Notes under the pieces: generated by a model
What the model was told of the DNA's origin: nothing
Databases searched by the model: none
Seen by the model: the letters and a program-made list of their open reading frames with translations, nothing else
Assembly (NCBI RefSeq): GCF_036099295.1
Contig: NZ_CP107976.1
Location: 4,154,001 to 4,218,000, forward strand
DNA from: Streptomyces sp. NBC_00358
Lineage (GTDB): Bacteria > Actinomycetota > Actinomycetes > Streptomycetales > Streptomycetaceae
Direction: 5' to 3'
Length of the DNA: 64,000 nt
Position numbers and translations under genes: made by a program
Shown here: positions 35,700 to 43,942 of the stretch, piece after piece
Position numbering within the stretch: the first letter of the stretch is position 1
How the letters are laid out: every line of letters starts with the position of its first letter

Positions 35700-36347
35700 T
35701 CAGCCGGCGAAGCGGAACGTCGAGGTGACGGCGTCGAAGATGTCGAAGAAGGAGTCGGCGAGGTCGAGGATCTGGCTGCTGCCGGATACCAGGGCGACCT
35801 TGCCCGCCTGACTGGGCACGGGGATGAACGTCTGCATGAGCACGGCCCGGATCGTGCGCTGGAGGCTGTCGTCGGGTACGACGATGTCCTCGATGCCGTA
35901 CGTCCGCGCGGCGGGACCGACGCCGGGTATCTCCACGGTGGTCACCTTGCGCCAGGCGTCCCCCTCCTTCTTCGCCTCCCGCTCGGCCAGTTGGCCCGCG
36001 ATGGCCTGAGGGTCGGTGGCGAGCGGCTCGCCGGTCTGCGAACGGCCGCCGACGATCGAGACGGTGACCGAGCCGGTGATCGGGGTCTCACCGCCGAAGG
36101 ACTCCGCCATGCAGCCGCAGTACAGGGCACCGGACTTCCAGGCGTGGGCCGCGGCCTTGCGCAGGAAGGCGGTATACGTGTCGCGGTACTGGGCCAACTC
36201 CGGGTGCCGTTCGACCCGTTCACTCACCATCCGCCGGATCGAGTCGTCCCGCGACTCCGGCCGCACGTCGAACTCCCACCACGATTCCGGCACCTTGATA
36301 CGGAACCCGCCGCGCTCGACGGTGAGTGTCTCCATGTAGCGGGCCAT
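35700..36347 (-). CDS. VPxxW-family protein (type VII locus, unknown function)
   Basis: A 215-residue protein without signal peptide or membrane helix. The N-terminus reads GGFRIKVPESWWEFDV, and further on VTVSIVGG and VEIPGVGPAARTYGIEDIVV. Proteins at 40432 and 40992 share the 'VPxxW/F' opening and the same order of strands, and a broken copy lies at 27952. The fold is probably an alpha/beta sheet, loosely like LpqN-type proteins. Function unknown. ATG 36347 follows a GGGGGA ribosome site. The gene stands alone, divergent from the lipoprotein operon. Confidence 0.65.
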   Translation of the reverse strand: MARYMETLTVERGGFRIKVPESWWEFDVRPESRDDSIRRMVSERVERHPELAQYRDTYTAFLRKAAAHAWKSGALYCGCMAESFGGETPITGSVTVSIVGGRSQTGEPLATDPQAIAGQLAEREAKKEGDAWRKVTTVEIPGVGPAARTYGIEDIVVPDDSLQRTIRAVLMQTFIPVPSQAGKVALVSGSSQILDLADSFFDIFDAVTSTFRFAG

Positions 36348-36809
36348 GCTGTGTCCCCCGGGTTCGTCGTTCGCCGTTCGTCCGCACGTACGGCCCGAAC
36401 CGGTCTGTTCGACACGTTCGGCCCGGGTCAGCCTACGAGGTGGGGGTGCGCCGGGGGCAGGAGGAGCGGGACGGGTACGGCGGGCGTTGGGGGGCGACCG
36501 GGGGGACGGTCGTGCGGGCGGCCCGGTGCGGGCGACCGCGGCGTAACTCGCGCGAAGAGGACGCCCTCTTGATCCGTAGGAGGGCTGCTCACGACGGACG
36601 CACGCCTCGCGGCGAACAGTCAGGCAGGGGAAGCCGGTTGACGTGAGCGACGACACGATCGAGCCAGAGGGGACGCGGACTTTCCCACCCTTCACCCCAG
36701 AACATCCACATTCCCGGAGAGCTCCCTCCTGGCGAAACCAGGAGCCCCACGGATACCGTCATTGCCCTTGACCGACCTCGCTCAACCGATGTCCCACGGG
36801 GAGTCCACT
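36348..36809. other. Divergent intergenic region with two hairpins
   Basis: A 462-nt spacer. It holds a hairpin AAGAGG-ACGC-CCTCTT at 36555-36570 and CTCCTGG-CGAAA-CCAGGAG at 36726-36744. The second, in the leader of the lipoprotein operon, has a perfect 7-bp stem about 65 nt before the start. No gene is seen. Both divergent promoters should lie here. Confidence 0.45.
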
Positions 36810-37466
36810 GTGAAGCGCCGCTCTTTGCCCGTTGCTGCCGCGTTCGCCGCGACAACAGCCCTGCTGCTCACGGCCTGCGGCGGCGGAGGTGACAACTCGA
36901 AGGGGAACGACAAGATTGCGGGGGCGGACACGGGGGGTACGAAGCCGTCGGTTTCGCCTGGCGCGAGCGCGTCGGACAACATCACACGTCCCGATATCAC
37001 GCTTCCGGGTGACGTCATCGACGATTTCCAGAGCTGGAAGACGGGGGACTCGACCAAGGACACCGTCCTCGCCGACGCCGGCCGTGCGCAGACGGCCACC
37101 AACTACGCGATCATCAAGGGGAATCCGGACGAGCCGGCCCTTGCCTACTACCGGCAGGGCGATGCCCTCGTCAGCGGAGCCCGGTGGGTCAAGTCGTACG
37201 TGGACGCCGGAATCACCTACACCGGCACCGTGCGGTACTTCGATCCGAAAGTGACTCTCTACGGCGGCACATCGGCGGGCGTCACGTTCTGCACCGACGA
37301 GACCAAGGCGTTCAACAAGAACCGCAAGACGAAGAAGGTCGACAGAACACCTGCTGACAACGACGCTTACGTCTACTACAACACGCACCTGAAGAAGGCC
37401 AAGAACGGTGTCTGGCAGACCACCGAGCTCGTCTCCGACAGGGGGAACTCCAAGTGCACGCCGTGA
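36810..37466 (+). CDS. Lipoprotein of unknown function
   Basis: A 218-residue lipoprotein: basic start, hydrophobic ATTALLL and lipobox LTAC at about residue 20. The mature part, after a Gly/Ser/Asp linker, has 'DVIDDFQSWKTGDSTKD', 'ARWVKSYVDAGITYTG' and two cysteines (TFCTDE, SKCTP). GTG 36810 follows GGGGAG with 7 nt spacing. It overlaps the next gene by 13 nt and shares an operon with a second exported protein and a PH-like protein. Family not recognised. Confidence 0.75.
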   Translation: MKRRSLPVAAAFAATTALLLTACGGGGDNSKGNDKIAGADTGGTKPSVSPGASASDNITRPDITLPGDVIDDFQSWKTGDSTKDTVLADAGRAQTATNYAIIKGNPDEPALAYYRQGDALVSGARWVKSYVDAGITYTGTVRYFDPKVTLYGGTSAGVTFCTDETKAFNKNRKTKKVDRTPADNDAYVYYNTHLKKAKNGVWQTTELVSDRGNSKCTP

Positions 37467-38497
37467 AGTCCCTCCGGAGGGGGCTGATCACCGGCACCCT
37501 TACGACTGCCTGCGTTCTCATTTCCGGTCCGGCGTTCGCTACACGTGGTCCCGGAGGTTCCGACGGAGATGTGAGGACGTCCGCCAAACAGTCCGGGCAC
37601 ACCCTGGAATCACGCATCACCTACTCCGGCGATACAGGCGGGCGCAGTGGCGCGTCTTCCGGGAACGTCACGCCCGTGGGTAATTGGACGCCTCCGGCCT
37701 GCTGGTACGAGCCGGTCTCAGCGGCGGAGTTCCAGAAGAAGGTCGAAGGCGAATACGACGAGGTCGTCAACGACCCTCAGCAACCCAACTACGCCAAGTC
37801 GGCGACGGGCCAGTTCCGCGACATCTACAAGGACGGCAAGTACAAGGACTACAACCTCGACAAGGCGGATGAGGGCAACTGGTGGGTATCCGTCCAGAAT
37901 CCGAACCGGCTGGATGATCCTGCTGCTTTCACCTGCAGCGAGCTGCCCTTCTGGGTCGTGAACGGTGAAACTCCTGCGGTGAAGAACGCGGTCACCCCGC
38001 AGGTCCTGGCAGAGCTCGCCTACAACAGGATCACGCTCCCCGACACCAAAGTCACCCTCGCTCCCGAAGACATCACCAAGGTCAACCTCCCGACCTGGGC
38101 ATGGCTCGACAAGGCCACGTTCAAGAAGGTGTCCGTTACCGCGGCACTCGACGTCGCCGGGCTCAACATCTCGGCGACGACCACCGCGAAGCCCGTCTCG
38201 CTCAGACTGGAGCCGGGTACGAGCGACGCCGAGACCTATCCGGCCTCGGGCGAATGTCAGTTGAACGGCGACGACTCGATCGGGGCGCCCTACGCCAAGG
38301 GCAAGGCCGGGCAGACACCGCCGTGCGGGATCAAGTACCTGCGCTCGTCGGGCGACGGAACGTACAAGCTCCGGGCGACCATCACCTGGGCCGTCAGCTG
38401 GACCGGCACCGGCGGAACCGGCGGCGACCTCCCCGACGGCACCTTCGGAACCACCCAGGACATCACCGTCCAGGAGATCCAGGCCGTCAACCGGTAG
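37454..38497 (+). CDS. Large secreted protein of unknown function
   Basis: A 347-residue exported protein with a Sec signal (MHAVKSLRRGLITGTL, cleavage near AFATRG). The mature part has a Trp/Tyr-rich middle (PPACWYEPVSAAEF, NWWVSVQNPNR) and a beta-rich C-terminal third (TWAVSWTGTGG) with Cys in SGECQL and PPCGIKY. GTG 37454 follows GGGGGAA; GTG 37463 would overlap the upstream stop as GTGA. It is coupled to the lipoprotein. Function unknown; exposed on or released from the cell. Confidence 0.72.
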   Translation: MHAVKSLRRGLITGTLTTACVLISGPAFATRGPGGSDGDVRTSAKQSGHTLESRITYSGDTGGRSGASSGNVTPVGNWTPPACWYEPVSAAEFQKKVEGEYDEVVNDPQQPNYAKSATGQFRDIYKDGKYKDYNLDKADEGNWWVSVQNPNRLDDPAAFTCSELPFWVVNGETPAVKNAVTPQVLAELAYNRITLPDTKVTLAPEDITKVNLPTWAWLDKATFKKVSVTAALDVAGLNISATTTAKPVSLRLEPGTSDAETYPASGECQLNGDDSIGAPYAKGKAGQTPPCGIKYLRSSGDGTYKLRATITWAVSWTGTGGTGGDLPDGTFGTTQDITVQEIQAVNR

Positions 38498-38540
38498 CGG
38501 CACCACCAATTCCGCCACCGTACAACGAAGATCGGTACCG

Positions 38541-39437
38541 ATGACGACCTGGCGACCTGATGCGAAAGAGACCCTGATCGCACGGTCCGCGGTGAGCTTC
38601 GCCACGGGCGCCGCCACCCCCGTGGCGAACATGCGCTGGTTCCGGGACACCGAGCGGACGGACATCCAGGCGGAGCTGTCCGGCTGGCCCGAAGGCTCCC
38701 GCTTCACCGTCCGCGGCAAGGCCGAACGCCGACTGCGCAGCGGGGCGAAGTTCGGAGCGAGCGCGCTGCTCGTGGCGACGCTGGGCGTCCTCGAATCCCT
38801 GGCCGGCTCGGGCAGCACGGGCAACGTCGCGACACTCGGAAGTCCGGAGGAGCCGGAGAACGAGGTCGAGGACTTCCCGGTCATCTGGGCGGCGCCCGGC
38901 ACCCTCGCTCGTACGCTCCCGTGGCAACTCGACCCGGCGCGCCGCCCCGAGACGGACCGCACGCATCTCGTCGTCACGGACCAGCGCGTCCTCGTCCTGG
39001 GACTGCTGAACGACAAGAACGATCCGTTCGACGAGGTCCTGTGGGAGACCGAACGGTCGAACATCGCAGGCGCCGCCCGCAAGAAGTTCAGCCGGCACGA
39101 CACGGACTTCACCATGACCTTCGCCGATGGATCCTGGTGTCGGCTGGCGGCATGGAGCGGCAACGGCCGCGACGCCGTCACCCGTGCCCTGGAGAATCCA
39201 CTTCCCTTGATGGACCCGGACGACCTCACACCGGGGCAGAGTCGAGCCGTACGGAAGCTCCTCGAAGGCTCGGGCCCTGGAGGAACCCTGCTGATATATC
39301 GGCGCCCGAGCGGCAACGTCTACGTCACCTACCGGCTCGACGACCGCGTCGATCCCACGTACGGAATCGGCAGTGCCGCCTTCAAGCTGATGGACGCGGA
39401 CGGCGAGAACGCCCGATTCCAAGCAGGCGACATGTGA
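38541..39437 (+). CDS. PH-like-domain protein in the type VII locus
   Basis: A 298-residue protein without a signal peptide. A short hydrophobic run (about residues 73-88, GASALLVATLGVLESL) lies before a beta-rich segment THLVVTDQRVLVLGLL... FTMTFADGSWCRL that looks like a bacterial PH-like module. The same ordering (strand with 'VVxxxRxxL', then 'xFxDGSWxxL') appears in the protein at 43943. It is 43 nt after the secreted protein and probably in its operon. Its role is unknown; membrane or protein docking is a guess. Confidence 0.6.
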   Translation: MTTWRPDAKETLIARSAVSFATGAATPVANMRWFRDTERTDIQAELSGWPEGSRFTVRGKAERRLRSGAKFGASALLVATLGVLESLAGSGSTGNVATLGSPEEPENEVEDFPVIWAAPGTLARTLPWQLDPARRPETDRTHLVVTDQRVLVLGLLNDKNDPFDEVLWETERSNIAGAARKKFSRHDTDFTMTFADGSWCRLAAWSGNGRDAVTRALENPLPLMDPDDLTPGQSRAVRKLLEGSGPGGTLLIYRRPSGNVYVTYRLDDRVDPTYGIGSAAFKLMDADGENARFQAGDM

Positions 39438-39506
39438 CCGAAGTGGACCTGCCCGACGGTCCCGCGGTGTCATCGGACTCTCTCCTTCGCCGATCCGGCC
39501 GCCGAA

Positions 39507-40319
39507 TCACGACGCCTGAAGGGTCCCGCGCAGCGACTTCGGCCGTCCTGTTCGCCCCAGCGCCACGGCGCCGGCCGGAGCCAGCGCCAGAAGAGCCGCG
39601 GCGCTCAGGGCCACGACGGCGCCCGCCGTACCCCCGATCTCGGACCCGGTGCCGAGAAACGGCCGGTAATGCCCGGCCGGATCGACTACGGCGGTGTCCC
39701 TGAGGCCGACGCGGTCAACGCAGTCCTTCCTGTCGCCGAGCACTCGGTGGACGGAACCGTCCCGCAGTCGGACCCGGCAGTACGTCTCCTGGGTTCCGTG
39801 GGCCCACTGATGGAGCGGCGTGGCGATCGTCACCGGCTGCTCGACCCCGCGAAGCCTCAAATACCACTGCTGGGTACCGAAGGAGCCGGCGATCACCAGG
39901 GCGACGTACGCCGCCACCGTGGTCCACCGCAGGGCGAGCCCGCCGCGGGACTCCCGCGTTCTGAACGCCGCGAACAGGACGGCGAGCCCCCAGACCGCTC
40001 CCACCAGCAACGCCGTCTCGTGGAGCACCAGGGTGGAGAGCTCGGTCAGGACCACTCCCGCGACCGCCGCCACGAACAGCAGCACCCACGGCCGTACGGC
40101 GGCCCGCTCCGCCGGACCCTCGTCGTCCCCGGGCCGCCGCGGGCTCGGATCGACGTTGAACTCGGACAGCACGCCGCGCACTTGCCGCATGCCGCCGTCC
40201 CGGGCGGCCATCCGGCGCAGCTCCGGGAGCCCCATGCCGATCTGCTCCAGCGTCCGCCGCCCGTCCTCGGGAAGCCGCGCGAACAGGTCGCCGACGGACT
40301 CCTCTTCGTCGTTCACCAT
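39507..40319 (-). CDS. Membrane protein of unknown function
   Basis: A 270-residue protein with a soluble N-terminal part of about 70 residues (LPEDGRRTLEQIGMG, FNVDPSPRRPGDDEG), then about four membrane helices, and a small outer loop with two Cys (ETYCRVRL, RKDCVDR) between helices three and four. It converges with the PH-like gene. It reads the same way as the operon ending at 40432 but 112 nt away, so it may be its last member. Family not recognised. Confidence 0.62.
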   Translation of the reverse strand: MVNDEEESVGDLFARLPEDGRRTLEQIGMGLPELRRMAARDGGMRQVRGVLSEFNVDPSPRRPGDDEGPAERAAVRPWVLLFVAAVAGVVLTELSTLVLHETALLVGAVWGLAVLFAAFRTRESRGGLALRWTTVAAYVALVIAGSFGTQQWYLRLRGVEQPVTIATPLHQWAHGTQETYCRVRLRDGSVHRVLGDRKDCVDRVGLRDTAVVDPAGHYRPFLGTGSEIGGTAGAVVALSAAALLALAPAGAVALGRTGRPKSLRGTLQAS

Positions 40320-40431
40320 TTGGTCCTTTGTCCCACGGAGCGGCCCGCATTGTTCCTGCCACTGTTGGTGGCCCCCTTGCTCAAATCAACCACCTTCGGG
40401 CCAAGTCCAGTTGCCGCTCCGAAGACATGGA

Positions 40432-40995
40432 TCACATGATCCAGCGCAGTGAACCCGCGATCGAGGTGCACAGCCTCTCCATGGGACCGACGACGCCGGT
40501 GAGGGGTACGACGAACCCGAGGACCAGACATCCCGTTGTTCCCGGCATCTGGATGTACAGATCCAGGGTGGTCCGCGTGCGGATTCGGACGGTTTCACCG
40601 GCCGGGAGAGAGACGAGCGAGACCTCGGCACCGCGCCCGTTCCGGTGCTCCATCTCGGCGAACGAGGCCAGGAGATCCTTGGGTGTCGGTGAGCCGGGAC
40701 GGGGCAGCAACGCCACGATGAGCGATACGGGCATGAGGCTGCCGTCGTCCAACTCCGGCCGCAGAAAGAACTCCAGGGCGCCACTCGCCACCGCGCACTC
40801 AGCAGTGTTGCGCAGGCTGGCCCAGGCCTCCTGTTTGACCTCCGCCGGTACGTTCCTGCCCTCCGCCTGACGGTCCACGAACGTCTTCAGCTGTCCGCGC
40901 CAGCGGTCCTGGCCCAGATCGACCCTGAACCAGTCACGGGGAACGAGCAGTCGGTAGTCCTTGGGAACAGCCGATACGTCCGGTCCGGTCGTCAT
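40432..40995 (-). CDS. VPxxW-family protein (last gene of the coupled operon)
   Basis: A 187-residue soluble protein. It opens YRLLVPRDWFRVDLGQ, matching the VPxxW pattern of the protein at 35700 and of its neighbour, and then shows a strand-rich middle (SLIVALLPRPG, VSLVSLPAGETV). ATG 40995 overlaps the upstream gene's stop as ATGA. Two family members in tandem behind a WXG100/substrate pair suggest chaperone, adaptor or immunity roles; none is proven. Confidence 0.62.
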   Translation of the reverse strand: MTTGPDVSAVPKDYRLLVPRDWFRVDLGQDRWRGQLKTFVDRQAEGRNVPAEVKQEAWASLRNTAECAVASGALEFFLRPELDDGSLMPVSLIVALLPRPGSPTPKDLLASFAEMEHRNGRGAEVSLVSLPAGETVRIRTRTTLDLYIQMPGTTGCLVLGFVVPLTGVVGPMERLCTSIAGSLRWIM

Positions 40996-41660
40996 CCTGG
41001 CACCACCACCGGCTCGCCCTCGGTGTCGAACAGGCGCAAGCTCTTCACGACACCGGCGAACATGGACGAAAACACGTCCCACCCATCGGGCGTGGGGGTC
41101 CCCATCTCCAGTACCACAGCAGTCCCGTTCGTCAGCGGTACCTGGACCTGGATGAAGGAGGTCCGGACCGTCTCGTCCTGGCCCGACGCCGTGAGGCTGC
41201 CGTCCAGACTTCCCTTCCGGTCTCCGATGCAGCAGACAGCCGGGCCGCAGGGCAGCTCAATCTCACTGACCTGCCCGATACCGAGGTGACGCAGTGAAGA
41301 CCCCATGAATCCGGCCGGGTCCGGTCCTGCCTGAGTGTCGAGGTCGATCATGCTCACGGTCACCGTGGCCGTGCACCGAGCGCCCTCCACTTCGGTCAGA
41401 ACGAAGCCCGCGTACTGAACTCCGGCTTCCACGAAGGAGTCGTAGTGAGCGGCGCACATGACGGCCCACTGCAGTTGCACGTCGAAGTCCGCTTCCGGCA
41501 TCGCGCTGCGCGCGAGTTCCATCAACTGTTCGGCGGTCGCGTCCAGATCCTCGGCATCCAGCGGGATCTCGAAGAAGCCGTCAGGCATGATCCACCGGAT
41601 GTCGATGCCGTTCTCGTCGACCGAACCCCGGAGTTCACCCTCAACTGACATCTCGGTCAC
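40992..41660 (-). CDS. VPxxW-family protein (tandem paralogue)
   Basis: A 222-residue soluble protein. Its opening IRWIMPDGFFEIPLDAED is a variant of the VPxxW motif, followed by an acidic helix, strands ATVTVSMIDLD and LPCGPAVCCIGD that line up with the paralogues, and a C-terminal VFSSMFAGVVKSLRLFD. GTG 41660 overlaps the upstream membrane gene's stop as GTGA. It has no signal peptide, so it probably acts in the cytoplasm. Confidence 0.62.
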   Translation of the reverse strand: MTEMSVEGELRGSVDENGIDIRWIMPDGFFEIPLDAEDLDATAEQLMELARSAMPEADFDVQLQWAVMCAAHYDSFVEAGVQYAGFVLTEVEGARCTATVTVSMIDLDTQAGPDPAGFMGSSLRHLGIGQVSEIELPCGPAVCCIGDRKGSLDGSLTASGQDETVRTSFIQVQVPLTNGTAVVLEMGTPTPDGWDVFSSMFAGVVKSLRLFDTEGEPVVVPG

Positions 41661-42235
41661 GACCTGCCTTCCCCATCAGGAAAACGCACTTCATCAGCGT
41701 CTGGACGGTACGTGGCGGCGAAGGGGTACGGACCGTAGTGCGGATAGTGCGCCGGAATGTCCGCTCCCCCTTTGCGGGCGACATGGGCCACGTCACGGTA
41801 TTTCCGAGCCCTCGCCCGCAGATTCTGCCGCGCGGGGTCTCCCCAATGCGTGGCCGCGGCTCGAATCCACAGAGCCAGCAAAGCAATCACCGCCGCTCCG
41901 GCCACAGCAAGATAGACCAGCTGAGATCTGCTCGACTCCCAGTACTGCGCCACGCCGCCCCAGTACACAGCGGCGCCGAAGCCGACGCATGCGAGCGGAA
42001 CCCCGGTTCGGAGGCCGGCGTTGAACATCTCCCGCTCGTCCTGATGCCGAAGCCGTAGCATCTGGAGAACAGCCCCGTCGTCCAGAAGGTCGAAGGCAAC
42101 CTCCCGGCTCGCGTCCTCCGCCAGCCTCCGTGCCTCGGGAACCGCGGCTATGACGTCGCCCGGCACGAGCCGAGCCGGCTCCCCGCCTCTGCGGCCGATG
42201 AACTCCCACTCCCCCAGATCACTTGAGTCACTCAC
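41657..42235 (-). CDS. Two-helix membrane protein in the coupled operon
   Basis: A 192-residue protein with a soluble N-terminal half (PGDVIAAVPEARRLAEDASRE), two membrane helices (about residues 78-95 and 105-122) and a basic C-terminal tail with the unusual run HYPHYGPYPF. Family not recognised. It starts 44 nt after the substrate-like gene and overlaps the next gene by 4 nt. A partner or immunity protein of the secreted protein is possible by position. Confidence 0.6.
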   Translation of the reverse strand: MSDSSDLGEWEFIGRRGGEPARLVPGDVIAAVPEARRLAEDASREVAFDLLDDGAVLQMLRLRHQDEREMFNAGLRTGVPLACVGFGAAVYWGGVAQYWESSRSQLVYLAVAGAAVIALLALWIRAAATHWGDPARQNLRARARKYRDVAHVARKGGADIPAHYPHYGPYPFAATYRPDADEVRFPDGEGRS

Positions 42236-42279
42236 GTGTGCCGTGCTCCTCTCGTACGGTGCCCACTGCGGACACAGGG

Positions 42280-43563
42280 CTATGCGGCCAGCGCGGCATG
42301 GAAGGGCTTCGGCGAGGGGCCGGGGGAAGGTCTCGGTGTGGGCATGGGCGCCGGTGAGGGGTTCTGGGCAGGTGGCTGATATCCCGTCGCCCCGCCGTTC
42401 TCCCCGCTGAACATCCGGTGCAGCGCGCTCGCGAGGCCCGTTCCCTTGATTGCGGCCGTGATCTCCTTGCCACCCATGGGGACGAACTTCTCCGGAAGCC
42501 CCGAAATGCCCAGCTTCTGGCCCAGCTTGAGCCCACTGGCCAAGGTCTTGTTCGTCAACGTCACGCTCAGGCCATTGAGGAAATTGTGGCCGATCCCGTC
42601 CACAGCGGCGACGCCTCTGAACGACCCAAAGGTGCCGAGTTTTCCGAACGCCCGCAATTTCGCGACGCCCTTGAGGCCCACCAGGGCCCGGAAGCCCTTG
42701 AGGGACCCAAGTCCAGGAAGGATGCCCAGCGCGTCGGTCCCCAGCTTCAACCAGTTGACCTTCCCGCCCCTCACGGACATGTCGTATGCGTGGCCGGCCA
42801 GAGCTGCGGCGCTGGAGAGGACGGCGAGCGTCGCGAAGATCGGTACCAGGAACTCCAGGGGCGGGACGAACGCGCAGACGACCGCCAGCACCGAGAGAAT
42901 CGCCGAGAGATTGGAGAACGTGTCCGCCCAGTCGGCGAGCCAGTTCATGAATCCGCCGGGATCCCGGACGGCATCGTGGTGGACGACGTTCCTGATGTGC
43001 CGCGCCGCACGATCCCCGGCATCGTCGAAGATGTCGCGGGCGTCCTTCACTTCCTTCCGCGCCCGGCCGATCCTGCCCAGCGCTTCGTTCTGCTTCTTCT
43101 TCCAGCGTTCGTACTCCGGCCTGTCCGCCTCCGGGATCTCTGTGACCAGGTACTTCTCCGTGAACTTCTTCACCTCCCGCTCCGCCATGTCGTGGTCGCC
43201 CTTGGCATCCCGGTAGTCCGCGAGCGCCTTGTCGGCCTTCTGCTGCGCTCGGTGCAGCTCTCCGGCGAACTCCGCCGACTCTCCGTCGACGACCTTCTCA
43301 CCGAGCGCGTTCGCAGCCTCGTCATACCGTTCGAACGCCTTCTTCAGCCGGTCACCCGCGCCGTCGGCCACTTCGTTGAAGGCCCGTCCGGCATCGCTGT
43401 CCCACCCCTCCACGGACGACAACGCCTTGATGACTCTCGCCTGTTCATCGATCATGTCGGCCGTCTTGCGCAACTTGCGGCCAAGCGCGGCCACTTCATG
43501 AGGGTCGCCCGGCGTCGGGTCCTCGTCCCACAGGGGCGGCCAGTCACTCGATCGCCTGCTCAC
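42280..43563 (-). CDS. Putative type VII secreted protein with helical targeting domain and hydrophobic middle
   Basis: A 427-residue protein. The N-terminal 200 or so residues form a long helical domain that opens with PLWDEDPTPGDPHEVAALG and includes SSVEGWDSDAGRAFNEVADG, the pattern of T7SS-type targeting domains. The middle (about 230-300) is strongly hydrophobic (NLSAILSVLAVVCAFVPPLE, FATLAVLSSAAALAG). A Gly/Leu/Lys-rich helical part and a Pro-rich tail follow. No known toxin domain is seen. GTG 43563 overlaps the WXG100-like stop (GTGA), so the two are co-made. Likely a substrate that can enter membranes; function open. Confidence 0.68.
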   Translation of the reverse strand: MSRRSSDWPPLWDEDPTPGDPHEVAALGRKLRKTADMIDEQARVIKALSSVEGWDSDAGRAFNEVADGAGDRLKKAFERYDEAANALGEKVVDGESAEFAGELHRAQQKADKALADYRDAKGDHDMAEREVKKFTEKYLVTEIPEADRPEYERWKKKQNEALGRIGRARKEVKDARDIFDDAGDRAARHIRNVVHHDAVRDPGGFMNWLADWADTFSNLSAILSVLAVVCAFVPPLEFLVPIFATLAVLSSAAALAGHAYDMSVRGGKVNWLKLGTDALGILPGLGSLKGFRALVGLKGVAKLRAFGKLGTFGSFRGVAAVDGIGHNFLNGLSVTLTNKTLASGLKLGQKLGISGLPEKFVPMGGKEITAAIKGTGLASALHRMFSGENGGATGYQPPAQNPSPAPMPTPRPSPGPSPKPFHAALAA

Positions 43564-43865
43564 TGCTTTCCGCTCCCTTTCGCTCCCGAAATGGCCTTCG
43601 CCAGTTCGTGGTCGATCTCCTCGTATTTCTGAGCCGCGACCGATGTCGCTTCGGCGAGTTTCTTTATTTCCTTCATGAGCGCCTTGCGCGTCTTCTTCCA
43701 AGTGCTGCCGAAATCATCGAAGGCATCCTTCAAACCACCGTGTCCGAGTGCGTCGTTGTAGCCGTCCGCCGGATTTCCGTGCTGCTCGAATTCACGGTGG
43801 ATCTTGCCCAGTGAACGTGAACAGTCCTTGATCAGGTCCAGGTCGTAGGCGGTTCTGTCGCCCAT
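43560..43865 (-). CDS. WXG100-like protein, first gene of the coupled operon
   Basis: A 101-residue helical protein. The centre reads DDFGSTWKKTRKAL, in place of the exact WXG turn, and the C-terminal helix contains KYEEIDHELAKA, which fits the YxxxD/E export motif. ATG 43865 follows GGGGGAA. It is directly upstream of and coupled to the putative substrate at 42280, so it is a good candidate for its dimer partner. It is divergent from the PH-like gene at 43943. Confidence 0.72.
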   Translation of the reverse strand: MGDRTAYDLDLIKDCSRSLGKIHREFEQHGNPADGYNDALGHGGLKDAFDDFGSTWKKTRKALMKEIKKLAEATSVAAQKYEEIDHELAKAISGAKGSGKQ

Positions 43866-43942
43866 GGATGAATTCCCCCATCGTGAACATGAGACACTGC
43901 TGCGAAACTTCGCCCCGCAGTCAGCGAGGAAGGTGAGGCGCG

